From positions 7,784,001-7,848,000 of the forward strand of contig JAEOAD010000031.1 of assembly GCA_036365145.1 (NCBI GenBank): DNA of 64,000 nt, written 5' to 3'. Source of the stretch: Orientallactaga sibirica. Its lineage: Eukaryota > Chordata > Mammalia > Rodentia > Dipodidae. The notes beneath the pieces were generated by a model, which had not been told where the DNA came from, did not search any database, and saw only the letters and a list, made by a program, of their open reading frames with translations. Shown one piece after another: positions 33,441-43,325 of this stretch (the stretch's first letter is position 1; the number at the start of each line of letters is the position of its first letter). Made by a program: the position numbers and the translations under genes.

Positions 33441-33949
33441 TTGTGAAAGAGAGACAGAGATGGATAGCAAGCAGGATGTCACCAAAACTATTAACAACAG
33501 CTCTTTAGATGGTGTGATTTTTGCTTTAACCTTATCTGTAATGTGTGAGTTTCTAAAATAACAAGTGTGTTTTATCCTTACCATTGGGAAAAACCCAGGT
33601 TGGTTCTGATTTGAAGATTTACAAACCACACCCAACTGAAGGTCTCACTAATGTTCCCTGCGTGTAGTCCTTTCAGAGTGTAAATACCTCTGAGGTTTCG
33701 TGTGTGTGTCAATGACTAGTTATTCCCTCTCAGAGGAGAAGAGACATTTTTCACGAGTTAGAGACAGAGAAGACAGAGGAGATTTGCTGGGGTAGTTCTA
33801 GGCAACACTTCTATGCCATGGGACTGGAGGGTCGAAGGAGATCCCATTGGATCTAGGCTACATGCACACACACCACACTCCCTTCCCTGTCACCCTCTCC
33901 CTCCCACATCCTCACCCTCCTCCTGGTGTCTCCAGCAGCTTTCATCTCC
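33441..33949. other. Unique DNA
   Basis: The early part may still be L1-derived; no gene seen. A 79-codon antisense frame (33396-33635) lies in it without recognisable features. Confidence 0.45.
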
Positions 33950-34115
33950 ACAAATTCTATTCAGCAGCGAGTCCCTGAACTTTCTAATTGAGATCAGAGA
34001 TAAATATAGTGGGGAAGACAGGCGAGAGAGGGAGGAGGCTTCATTTTAATTTGCAGCATTTCCCATTAATAACAACTTCTAATTAAAAAGTCTAAATCTT
34101 CCAGCCCAAGTCCAA
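33950..34115. promoter_or_regulatory. Candidate conserved non-coding element, homeobox-site rich
   Basis: Repeat-free block with 'ctttctaattgagatcagag', 'cattttaatttgcagcattt', 'cccattaataacaac' and 'ttctaattaaaaagtc'. The density of TAATT-type cores is unlike flanking DNA. A regulatory role is inference. Confidence 0.4.
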
Positions 34116-34579
34116 GGAAAAAGTCTCCCAGGTCTGGCTAGCTGGAACCTTTGTGCTGGTGAGTTCCGAGTGTGCATTTCTGAACCAGCTGAGCACTCCT
34201 TGTCAGAAGCCATCATGAAGTGGGAGAAAAATGTATGTCATGAATCTTCTCTTGCTGCAGTCTAATCCCATAATCCCACTGAGGAGGGCCCTGGGGAAAT
34301 AGGAACAGGGTGAGGGAATAAAAGAGTTATAATCTGTTATATATAATATGTTACATATATTATATAAAAACTGATATATTAAAATACCTTTTTTTTTAAA
34401 AAAAAAAAAAAGGCCATACACCTTCTTTGGGCAGAGGTACCCTCTGGTACATTCCTACTAAAGAGAGTATCTAGGAAAAATGAGCCATGAGGCAGATGTT
34501 CAGAGAAGTGGGGACATTTTCAAGATGGCTGGAGTGCCATTTCTGGTGAATATAGGAAGGTGAATATAGAAGTGCTAGA
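34116..34579. other. Unique DNA with A/T tracts
   Basis: A TATA-rich stretch at 34330-34380 and a T/A run at 34388-34412. Nothing gene-like. Confidence 0.5.
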
Positions 34580-34840
34580 GCTCAGGATGTGGAGGTAATG
34601 TGGCCAGTGGCTTACAGCTCAGCTCTGTGAATGGGGAAGCACAGCACTGCTTGTAAGAATAGGCCTTTAGGGCTGGAGAGATAGATGGCTTAGAGGTTAA
34701 GGCATTTGCCTGCAAAGCCTAAGGATTCTGGTTCGATTCCCCAGTACTCACATAAGCCAGATGCACAAAGGGGTGCTTGTGTCTAGAGTTTGTTTGCAGT
34801 GGCTGGAGGCCCTGGTGCACCTGTTCTCTCTCTATATCTG

Positions 34841-34880
<40 letters not shown>

Positions 34881-35090
34881 AAAATAAATAGATATTTTTT
34901 AAAAAGAATAGACCTTTAAAAAATCTTAAATGACCACCAAGATGGGCCTGGTTAAATAAATTATGATCATTCATATAATAAAATGCCATGTGGTCATTAA
35001 AACTATGACATAGATTTATGTTGATGGATAAAGATATCTCACCATCTATTTTATCGAGGGAAAGAGTGCAAAGAGGGAACCTGCTCTGCA
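34580..35090 (+). repeat. Segment pair copy B, split by a DIP insertion
   Basis: Left part 34580-34669 and right part 34919-35090 match copy A at 33140-33440 in the same orientation. The DIP at 34670-34903 is absent from copy A. Confidence 0.6.
34670..34903 (+). mobile_element. DIP-like SINE with 15-bp target-site duplication
   Basis: Sense copy with an extra 'gata' in the head ('ggagagatagatggctta') and a (CT)n tract. Flanked by 'aagaataggccttta' (34655-34669) and 'aagaatagaccttta' (34904-34918), one mismatch. Confidence 0.93.
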
Positions 35091-35734
35091 TTATTCTAGG
35101 ATATACCTATCTCATCCCTTTGCTTTCTCTTTCCCTAGAGTCTCCTCCGTGGAGGTATTTTCATTCTGGTAGTGGTGGTAGTGATGTGTGTGCATGTGTG
35201 CGTGCGTGTGTGTGAAGGGAAGGTTGTGCTACTGACAGGAGTGGTGGCTGTTAGTAGTCTTAGACAGTAGGACGTGCCACTTAGTATTGATCTAAATACA
35301 AGTTTATTTTTTTTCCTCCAGAAACATTTTAATGTCTTTGTTACTTGATGAATTGAAGCAGGCACCCTAAATCAAGTGCGGTGACTAAGTGAGGGTTGAA
35401 TTAACACAAACAAACTCTTTGACCTTTCAGTCCCCTGTAGCCACTTGACCCCTCAGCACCTCTACCTGGTAAAGGCTTGGGTAGCAGGATCCCCAATTTA
35501 ATGTGCCCAAACTCAGCTGATGGCCTGCCCCTCACAAAGTCTTCTGCCATCTCTGTCCTTGTGGTTCCTTAGTCTTCATGGCCTCCACAGTGTGGGCCAT
35601 TCTCTCACATGCTATTTTCCTGACCCATGAGACTGCATGTTGGCTCTACATTCAGTATGCAGCCAGCATCCACCTGATGCTCCCTGCCTCTGCTGCTGGG
35701 ACCAGCATGGTCACCACCCCTCTTCTATAGTACA
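35091..35734. other. Unique DNA
   Basis: Short TG-rich stretch at 35185-35214; otherwise no gene or repeat recognised. Confidence 0.5.
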
Positions 35735-36057
35735 GTCGTGCATTACTTTGTGACAGGACGCATGCTGAGAGATGCAGCACAGGGAGATTTTGTCATGGGC
35801 TTGCACTTATGTAGACCTAGATAGTACAGATCAATCACTCGACGTGGCCTCTTGAAGCAATCAAGAGATGTGCTAAACACAAGACCGGTGAGACACTGCC
35901 GCACACCAGGCTGTTTGACAGTAAATGCTTTCTGTACATATGCACGGGGAGAACTGGCAGAAACATCAGTGTTCACATGTTGGATAAGTGGTTGGTTTCA
36001 GTCTGCGGGACTTTCAAAATCCCTATTTACTGGGATACTCTAAGGTATGAGCATACT

Positions 36058-36058
<1 letters not shown>

Positions 36059-36115
<57 letters not shown>

Positions 36116-36237
36116 GTGTGGTGTAGGAACTGGGAAGATGGCTCAGTGTTAAAAGCACTTGCTTGCAAAGCTTGCCAGCCTGGGTCAATTTCCCAGCCAC
36201 CCACGGCTTTCATTTGCCGTGGTAAGAGACCCTGTGT

Positions 36238-36270
<33 letters not shown>
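36059..36270 (+). repeat. (TG)n, tRNA-derived SINE scrap and (CA)n
   Basis: TG units at 36059-36112, then 'gggaagatggctcagtgtta' and 'cacttgcttgcaaagc', an ID/B2-type tRNA head with a short body, then CA units at 36241-36270. Confidence 0.75.
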
Positions 36271-36272
<2 letters not shown>

Positions 36273-36490
36273 ATTTTTTAAAGTATGGTAAATAAACAAA
36301 GTAGTAACATACTGGCATATTACCATTAGGTATTATGTCATGTACATCAATGTATGTATGTGACTGGCAACACAGTGAATGTTTTATACCAACACCACCA
36401 CATATGTGCAAGTGTCACATTGCACTGTGATGTTAAGATGGCTACAACATCATTAGGTGATAGGAATAATTAGGCTTGATTAAAATTTCC

Positions 36491-36710
36491 TTGGCTGGAG
36501 AGATGGCTTAGTGGTTTAGGCATTTAGGCACTTGTCTGTGAAACCTAAGGACCCAGAATCGATTCTCCAGAAGCCAGGTAAGGCAGATGCACATGGTGGC
36601 ACATGTGTCTGGAGTTTGTTCACAGTGGCTAGAGGCCCTGGCACTCCCATTTTTTCTGTCTCTCATCTCTCATTAAATAAATAAAAAATAAAATATTTTT
36701 TAAAAATCTT
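36491..36710 (+). mobile_element. DIP-like SINE
   Basis: Sense copy with a small duplication in the head ('aggcatttaggcacttg'), weak CT tract and an A/T-rich tail. It interrupts the DNA-transposon remnant. Confidence 0.88.
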
Positions 36711-36772
36711 CTGAGAACACTATAGAACTTATGGCTATTGGACTAAAATGATGCATGAGGCATGGTTGCATT

Positions 36773-37180
36773 TCAGTAGTTCCTAGCCATGCTGCTTGCT
36801 CCTACACTGATTCCTGTGAGCCTATTTGAAACCCAGAAGCCATGGGAGACATTTGAAGCCTAAGAGAATGGTACCCCTCCTTTGTTCAGACCTTCCAGTT
36901 GTATCTCTTCTCACCAAGCCTTGGCTTCTCTTACACTGCCCCAGGCCACTGGTCTCGTGATAGCCACACTCCTGCCTCAGGGTCCTGGCACTTGCTTTCC
37001 CTCTGTTTGGAAGGCTCTTCCTTCTGGTGCCCATGTGGCCTAAACCTTCACCTTGCACAGGTTACCTTCCAGTCAAGGCCACCATAAGCACCCCACTTAA
37101 AATTACAATGCAATCCTGTTCCAACTCTACAAGCAACTCTTTTCCTGCTTTTTTTATTATAGCACTTGACAGACACTTTT
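36773..37180. other. Unique DNA
   Basis: No repeat or gene recognised; 'gcttcttctg' type text at 36990-37080 resembles no family I know. Confidence 0.45.
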
Positions 37181-37192
37181 TGATTTTTCTTT

Positions 37193-37411
37193 CTTTCTTT
37201 TTTGTTTTTTGTTTTTCTTTTCTTTTTATTTATTTGACAGAGAAAGAGGGAGAGAGAGAGAATGGGTGCACCAGGACCTCCAGCCACTGTAAACAAACTC
37301 CAGATGCGTGCCCCCTTGTGCATCTGACTAACATGGTTCCTGGGGAATCGAACCTGGGTCCTTTGGCTTTGCAGGCTAACACCTTAACCACTAAGCCATC
37401 CTTCCAGCCCA
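37193..37411 (-). mobile_element. DIP-like SINE with 12-bp target-site duplication
   Basis: Antisense copy with T-rich tail (37191-37236) and full head. Flanked by 'tgatttttcttt' at 37181-37192 and 37412-37423. Confidence 0.92.
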
Positions 37412-37675
37412 TGATTTTTCTTTTTTTATATGATTTATCTCTCTCTCTCTCATCCATCAGATGGTATACACCATGAGGGCAGAGGTTTTATATCTGTTTG
37501 GTTCAACACTGAGAACAGGACCAGACACCTGCACATGCTTCAGGAGCCAGGTGTTCAATGGATGAATGTAGGTGAGCTAAATTATTAAGTTGAAGTCAAG
37601 ACTTACCTATCTGGGAAGCATAAGCAAATGAAACCTAACAGGGTCCTAGTACCTGGAAAGGGGACAGCTGTTCTT

Positions 37676-38040
37676 TTTTTAAAAATTTATTTATTTTTAT
37701 TGACAACTTCTTTAATTGTAGACAATATCCCATGGTACTTCCCTCCCTTCCCCTACTCTCCCCTTTGAAACTTCACTCTCCATCATATCCCCTCCCCCTT
37801 TCAATCAGTCTCTCTTTTCAGTTTGATGTCATGATCTTTTCTTCCTATTATGATGGTCTTGTGTAGGTAGTGTCAGGCACTGTGAGGTCATGGATATCCA
37901 GGCCATTTTGTTTCTGAAGGAGCACATTGTAAGGAGTCCTACTCTTCTTTTGGCTCTTACATTCTTTCCACCCACTCTTCCGCAATGGACCCTGAACCTT
38001 GGAGGGTGGGTTTGAGTTGTTTCAGTGCTGAGCACTCCTC
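37676..38040 (-). mobile_element. 5'-truncated LINE-1 3' UTR with perfect 16-bp target-site duplication
   Basis: T-rich tail at left, then 'cttccctcccttcccctact', 'atgtcatgatcttttcttcc', 'attctttccacccactcttc', the exact reverse-complement order of the sense L1 3' UTR at 8000-8370. Flanked by 'ggggacagctgttctt' at 37660-37675 and 38041-38056. Only about 365 bp inserted. Confidence 0.93.
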
Positions 38041-38065
38041 GGGGACAGCTGTTCTTAAAAGGGAG

Positions 38066-38281
38066 GTTGGGAATCAGTAGGACCTGAGTCTGAAGTCACA
38101 CTTTGTCATTTATGAGTGACATGACATTGGGTTTTATGTAACTCTTCTAAGCCTCCAACTGCTTCATTTAGAAAATGGAGCTAATGATAATACCTCCCTG
38201 TATAGGACAGTTGGGTGGAGGAGACAAAGCAGCAATGCACAGTTACTTATCACCAGCTCAGTGCTCAGTAAATGCTAGCTA
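38066..38281 (+). repeat. MIR, nearly complete
   Basis: 'gacctgagtctgaagtcaca', 'gtgacatgacattgggtttt', 'cttctaagcctccaactgct' and 'atggagctaatgataatacc' with the 3' 'agtgctcagtaaatgctagc' give almost the whole MIR order. Confidence 0.8.
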
Positions 38282-38439
38282 GAAGTGGAAGTGTGATTTT
38301 GCTGTCAACAGGGAATGCCTTGTAAATCAGCAGTGACTGGTGACCACGAGGAAGTGGGAATAATCTTTCTCTGCCAAAAGCCTGGCTTGATATTAAGAAG
38401 AAACAAGGAGATGAGTCTGACCCTGGCCCTGCAGGAACA

Positions 38440-38640
38440 CTTGTTGGGATCACTCTTTAAGAAATGAGCACAAGGGAATACCAGTGTTCATCTCTGTCAG
38501 CTTCTTGACTATGGAAACAGGAAACAACAGGACGACCTCAAACTCCTGCTGTGGTGCCCTCCTGTCGTGATGGACTGCATTTCCTCAAATCATGAGCCAA
38601 GATAAATCCTTTTCCAACCACCCCCTCAAAAAAGAATTTC
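38440..38640 (+). repeat. LTR-type repeat fragment, probably MaLR-like
   Basis: 'tcaaatcatgagccaagata' followed by 'aatccttttccaacc' resembles the 3' end of a rodent LTR with its AATAAA-type signal region. Upstream part diverged. Confidence 0.4.
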
Positions 38641-38760
38641 AGTTAATGGAAGCTTTTAAGAGGAAAGTGATCACGACAATGAGGAGACAGTATCACGTCT
38701 CAGAATGCATACTGGTGAGAATTGGTTTGTTCAGTGCAGCCCCAAACTTTTGGTCCACGG

Positions 38761-38967
38761 CAGGGGTTGGCAAACTTGGGCACATGGTCAGATAGGTAAA
38801 TATTCTAGATTTTGCAGGCCATATGGTCTCTAGGACAACTATCAGGTATTGAAGCATGAATGTTTCCATGGGCAAATGGATGGCTACTGTGTTTCAATGA
38901 AACTTTGTTTACAAAACAGGTGGAGGGCCAGATTTGGCCCCCAGGGCTATAGGTTGCTGATCTCTGG
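38761..38967 (+). mobile_element. hAT-type non-autonomous DNA transposon, near full length
   Basis: 'caggggttggcaaacttggg', 'aaatattctagattttgcag', 'gccatatggtctctaggaca', 'aaaactttgtttacaaaac' type wording (here 'gaaactttgtttacaaaaca'), 'gggccagatttggcccccag' and the inverted end 'ggttgctgatctctg'. It is a classic mammalian hAT MITE of about 200 bp. Confidence 0.85.
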
Positions 38968-39195
38968 TCTCTGGTACCCTTTCTTGAGATAGCTATAGGA
39001 GTATCTGAAAGAGGATTGCTCTGTTTGAAGGGAGAAGTGGGACTGGTGGAGGTCTAGGTCTGTAGAACTTGTTCTCCTTAAAGAAGATGTTTAACCAGCC
39101 AGAACTTCTGGTCGAGCCCCATGGAAAGGGGCTGCACTGGGCAGAGGGCTGTAAGTCTCCAGCAGGCACTGGTTTGTGTAGATACAAACTGGGGC

Positions 39196-39305
39196 AGTAT
39201 GACAGAAACATCAGATAGCGTGTTCACATGTTAGGTAAATGGTTGGCTGAGCCCACAGGGACTTTTAAAGTCCCTGTTTATTGGGATGTTCTAAGGTATG
39301 AGAAT
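39196..39305. repeat. Fragment related to 35951-36056
   Basis: 'agaaacatcagatagcgtgt', 'tcacatgttaggtaaatggt', 'ttattgggatgttctaaggt' match 'agaaacatcagtgtt', 'tcacatgttggataagtggt', 'ttactgggatactctaaggt' in the element at 35735-36772. It is probably a second copy of the same old transposon. Confidence 0.65.
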
Positions 39306-39700
39306 ATTGACATTCAGGAAAACAAAGTCACAAGTTTGGCACCTCTCCAATACTGGGTCATTGAAATTTGCAGACTGAAGACAATTTGACTTTCTAATTA
39401 TATCCGTAAGCCGATAGTGTGCACATAGCCACAGGTGAAAACCAACAAGGATGCATTGTCAACTTCACTTAGGATGCAATCCATCTCCCTGCTCATCTGG
39501 GTCTCTCTTGAAGACCCAGGCACTGACTGTCAGCTGCAGCCACCATCCTACTAATCACACAGCACCAGGAATGTATAATTCATTTTCCGTTGGCAAACAT
39601 CTGGCACAGCAGCCTCCACTCCTCTCACCTCTATGTACTTGAAGACATTGCTAATTGATCTTGACTATCATTCTTCCTGACCTTGGCTTCAGATAGGTAA
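39306..39700. other. Unique DNA
   Basis: No gene or repeat recognised. Confidence 0.45.
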
Positions 39701-39710
39701 GGCTCTAGAT

Positions 39711-39862
39711 TTTTTTTTTTTTTTTTGAGGTAGGGTCTCACTCTAGTTCAGGCTGACCTGGAATTCACTATGTAGTCTCAGGGTGGCCTTGAACTCTGCG
39801 ATCCTCCTACCTCTGCCTCCCAAGTACTGGGATTAAAGGCATGTGCCACCACGCCTTGCTCT
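39711..39862 (-). mobile_element. B1 SINE
   Basis: T run then full antisense B1 to 'ccaccacgccttgctc'. 'tctaga' occurs on both sides of the insertion. Confidence 0.92.
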
Positions 39863-40886
39863 GGATCTAGAATTTTTATAATGGGAGGGACTGATGCCAG
39901 CAGTGAGTTTGCAATCAGAGTTGAAGTCCATCACAAGATGGAGAAAAATGATCGAGAATCCCAGGACCTATGGCCTACTTTTACTTTGACTTCTTAGTAT
40001 CCTAGCATCCTTCCTAATAGATTGCTCCAGGTAGCAACCCCTGGTTTATTGCAGGTGGATTTTTTGCCATCTTTGGTTTAGAAAGTTCAAGAGCAATCAC
40101 ATGTATCTCTCTGACCTTCTAGGAGTTGAACTGATGACAGTAAACACACTGATGATAGCATGCTCCTCAGAAACACCCAGGAGGGTGCGGTTTCTCACCA
40201 TCTTTGATATCGTGACATCATGACGCTTGCCTAATATATGAAAGGCCTTGGGTCCCACCCTCAGCACCTCAAAACTACGATGACATTATAAAGTGATAGG
40301 TTCTGGAAATAAGTCCAAGTCTTTGGGTATAGGCATTCCCTAAGCCAGGCACTCAAAAATGTGTCGTAATAAGTTGGTGACAACAATTCCACCTGACCTT
40401 AGTTTGTATACTAGGCCTGCCCATATTCATGGGCAAGTGAGTGGTAGGGCTGGAGGATGGGAGGAAGGCTGGCATTCTGGTGAGAGAGAGATAACAGCAG
40501 TCTTCACCCATCAAACTGAATATGGGACGGAGGCAGCAGGACAGGGCAGGATCAGTAGGATCCTTGTGGAGATGGGTGAGCGCGTCTGGAACATCCTCCA
40601 GAAAGGCAGCCCCGAGATTTGAAGATCTGTTGATAAGGCACAAATAGCCAGAGTCCTTTCATAGAGAATGGCACCCAGCATCAAACTCCAAGCATCCAAT
40701 GTGATGATGTAAACGGCGGACCGGGCAGCGAGACTAGCCGTCAGTAGCATTCATGTGATGGTGTCAGGAATGCTGGGTAGATTAAGGAGGGAAGCTCTGG
40801 AGTACGGCAGGCAGGAAAAAGTGAAGGCCCCTGTGTTTGTATCTTACTTGGGATAAATGATGAAGGCTTGGGCCATAATCCTGGAG
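39863..40886. other. Unique DNA with an ID-like scrap
   Basis: About 40228-40280 ('gcttgcctaatatatgaaag', 'gccttgggtcccaccctcag') looks like the 3' half of an ID-type tRNA SINE. The 80-96 codon frames on both strands at 40353-40750 overlap each other and show no domain. Confidence 0.45.
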
Positions 40887-41115
40887 TTTCTGAACTTGAC
40901 ATTAATGATGTGCTGGACCAGTTAAATCTTTGTTGGGGTCATCCTGTGCATTGTAGGATGCTGAACAGTATCCCTGGCTTCTACCCACTAGATGTCATTT
41001 GTGCCTGCCCCTCAAGCCTCCCCACTTCCACCCCAAGAATTGCGGCAACGAAGAATCTTCAGATATTAGAAAATCTCCCCGGGGGACAAATCACCTCAGG
41101 TTGAGAACCACTCCA
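40887..41115. mobile_element. hAT-type non-autonomous DNA transposon
   Basis: 'tcatcctgtgcattgtagga', 'tgctgaacagtatccctggc', 'ccactagatgtcatttgtgc' and the terminus 'caggttgagaaccactc' are hallmarks of a common mammalian hAT MITE. Confidence 0.75.
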
Positions 41116-41439
41116 CAGCCTGGTGAGCTGTGGTGCTCAGTGCATGTTATGGAGCACAGAAGAACCCTACCCGTCCAGTCCACATGGTCATAGGGGATCT
41201 GGAAGAAGCACAGAAGGCCCCGGGGCTCAGGAATTTCACTGAAGAATCTCAGAACAGATTTCTTTAGATTCAATGCCAGCTCTCTGCATGCTATTTCTCT
41301 GACTTAGGGTTTCACCTGCTGTGCTTCCCATTGTCACCACACAACATTCTCAATAAAATGGCTACTTTCTTGTGTTGTCCTTTTTTGCATATCTTTATCC
41401 CCGTAAGACTTTAAATCCCCCAGGGTAAGACTGTTTCCA
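41116..41439. other. Unique DNA
   Basis: No gene or repeat recognised. Confidence 0.45.
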
Positions 41440-42175
41440 GAACCTCAGCTGGTTTCTGGCCTGCGGAGATCGCTCTGAATGCATGCATGCATGCATGTAT
41501 GGAGCGGTGATTTCAGGATCCCCCTGTGGACCTCCAGCACCACAAATGGATGAGAGGCGGGAACAATGAGTCATCGACGTGGAAAAGGTCAGAATTGCAA
41601 AATAACAAGTCTTTCCTCTTCTGGAAAAACACGCATCAGCCTAGAAATAAGGTCCTTGAGTCACTGAGGCAAAAGGCACCTAGGCTAAGGGCGAGGGGGC
41701 TGAGCTCAGGTTTGGGGCGTGTCCTAGAGGCCAAGCTGTCTGGGTCTGAGCATCCAGAGCTGATTCGGCCCCATATTATGCTCCCCTCGGCACTGACAAC
41801 CGTGGCTGCTCCAGTAAGGACAGGCCACCCTTGCAGCTCAGCTCCTCCTAGGCCAGCAGCTGGGAACACACCCACCAGCTAATGGACCTTTTCGAAGGGT
41901 GACCCAGCTAGGAGCCATCAGCACCGCTCCCAGCAGAGTGGTGCTACTGAGCGGTGATTTCAATTAAAGGACCATTACCCTGAAACCCTATCCAGTCCCA
42001 GTTCCCATCTGCCAGCAGGAGGCCTTTCTTCTTGGGTCCCAAGCACTGCTCTGTGGTTACCGAACAGGCCTCTTACTGGGGCCCACTGCCTTCGCTAAAA
42101 CACAGCAGATGCTGCTAATAAACAAACATATTGATCATACAGATATGGGATGTCAGGGACTTAATTCATGAATGA
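41440..42175. promoter_or_regulatory. Candidate regulatory block with repeated GAGCGGTGATTTCA motif
   Basis: Repeat-free DNA with (GCAT)n at 41479-41498, 'gagcggtgatttca' at 41502-41515 and again at 41949-41962, a CpG-bearing 'gagtcatcgacgtgg', and 'aacatattgatcata' near 42127. The 118-codon frame at 41526-41882 (+) lies between the two motif copies; it has no recognisable domain and an opposing 79-codon frame, so I do not call a gene. Confidence 0.4.
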
Positions 42176-42671
42176 AGTGAGCTTTAAGTGTGCCCAGTGG
42201 GAACCGGCTCCGTTTAAAGGGCCTGCAACTGCTGGAGTTGAAAAAGGCCATGCAAGGGACCTTTGCTCTGCCTTGTGTCCTATGGTGCCCTGTTGGGGTG
42301 AAATTGAACGCCCTACCCACGGATACCACCTTACCTGGTGCGCTGTCTTGCTCCCCTGCGATCTCTGCAACATGGAATGAGATGAGGCTGGGGTGGGTTG
42401 GGATTCAACAGCACAAGGACTGGACCAATGTGGTAAAGAAGAAGGGGATAGGGGCTTACCTAGGCATCCCAGTGGGGCTCAGAGACTCCTACACTAACAA
42501 TGGAATAGCCTTAGTTCTAGCAACCAGTCTTTGCCAGGACCTACCATCTCATGGGGCAAAAGGCATAAGAGCCCTGAGATCCTGATCAAGGGTCCCCTTT
42601 GGATGCCAGAGGACCTAGACACTCCTTAGTACGATCATGACAAGCAAGACAGACCGTCCCTTAGTGATTCT
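42176..42671. other. Unique DNA
   Basis: A 131-codon frame (42190-42585, +) occurs. Its composition is not obviously that of a known protein, and overlapping frames exist in both strands. Left uncalled. Confidence 0.4.
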
Positions 42672-42840
42672 GGCAGAGCCAGGGCTTTAGAACCAGCCTT
42701 CCAGGTTGAGCCGGGTTAAGCATGTTTCCTAACACCTCTGAGCCTTTACTGGATAAAAGGTAAATTTGGTATGGAGATTGAAATAAACCCATGCATACTA
42801 TGTTGGCAATAGTGCTCAGCATATAGTAAGCCTTTGTAAC
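42672..42840 (+). repeat. MIR fragment
   Basis: 'ccagggctttagaaccagcc', 'cctaacacctctgagccttt' and the 3' 'gtgctcagcatatagtaagc' follow the MIR order. Confidence 0.7.
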
Positions 42841-43167
42841 AGTCCTGCCCCTATCTCAACCTGCTCTGATGGCCACTGACCTCCAGAGGGTCCTTCCTTC
42901 CTCTGCCCCTCACCTACCCTCCAGGTACTTCTCAGGGGAGAAAGGTGGTGTTGTTGAAGTATACTGTGAAAACTTCTCAGTGCTAGAGGGTCAGCTTCAC
43001 CCAGCATTGTCTCAGCTGCCGGCTCTTGTCCCTGCACTGAACTCCAGCCAAGCTGAGTCCACCCTGGGCAGAGCTTCCAACTGTTTCTACCCCTGAGGGA
43101 GGGTGGTCCTTCAACCGTGTGTCTCCTTGCTATAACCCCTTCTCCCTTTCCCTCTGCTTGCTCTAGA
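42841..43167. other. Unique DNA
   Basis: A 120-codon antisense frame (42816-43178) covers this stretch but matches no family I recognise. Confidence 0.45.
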
Positions 43168-43325
43168 GCCACACTCACCCAATATGGGAGCCACCAATAG
43201 CCACATGTAACTGTTTAAATTCTAGTGAGATAAAATGAAAGAAAATTAAAAGTTTAGTTCGTTGGTCACTTAGCTACATGTGGCCACCACGTAGACAGCA
43301 GAGACTATAGAACATCTCCAAGTCG
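43168..43325. mobile_element. hAT-type non-autonomous DNA transposon fragment
   Basis: 'aatatgggagccaccaatag', 'ccacatgtaactgtttaaat', 'tagctacatgtggccacc' and 'tatagaacatctcc' match the well-known MITE with inverted 'tagccacatgtggc' segments. Confidence 0.75.

Larger units (their letters stand above)
35735..36772. mobile_element. Old DNA-transposon remnant, several times interrupted
   Basis: Pieces in order: 'cagtcgtgcattactttgtg', 'gctgagagatgcag', 'ttatgtagacctagatagta', then after interruptions 'tgactggcaacacagtgaat', 'catcattaggtgatagga' and, past a DIP copy, 'ttatggctattggactaaaa'. This order is that of a widespread mammalian non-autonomous DNA transposon with a 'cagtcgtgca' terminus. 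Interruptions: (TG)n 36059-36112, a tRNA-SINE scrap 36125-36270 and DIP 36491-36710. Confidence 0.6.

Noticed and set aside
42190..42585. 131-codon frame on the plus strand
   Set aside because: No family signature and several overlapping frames; a database search could reopen it.
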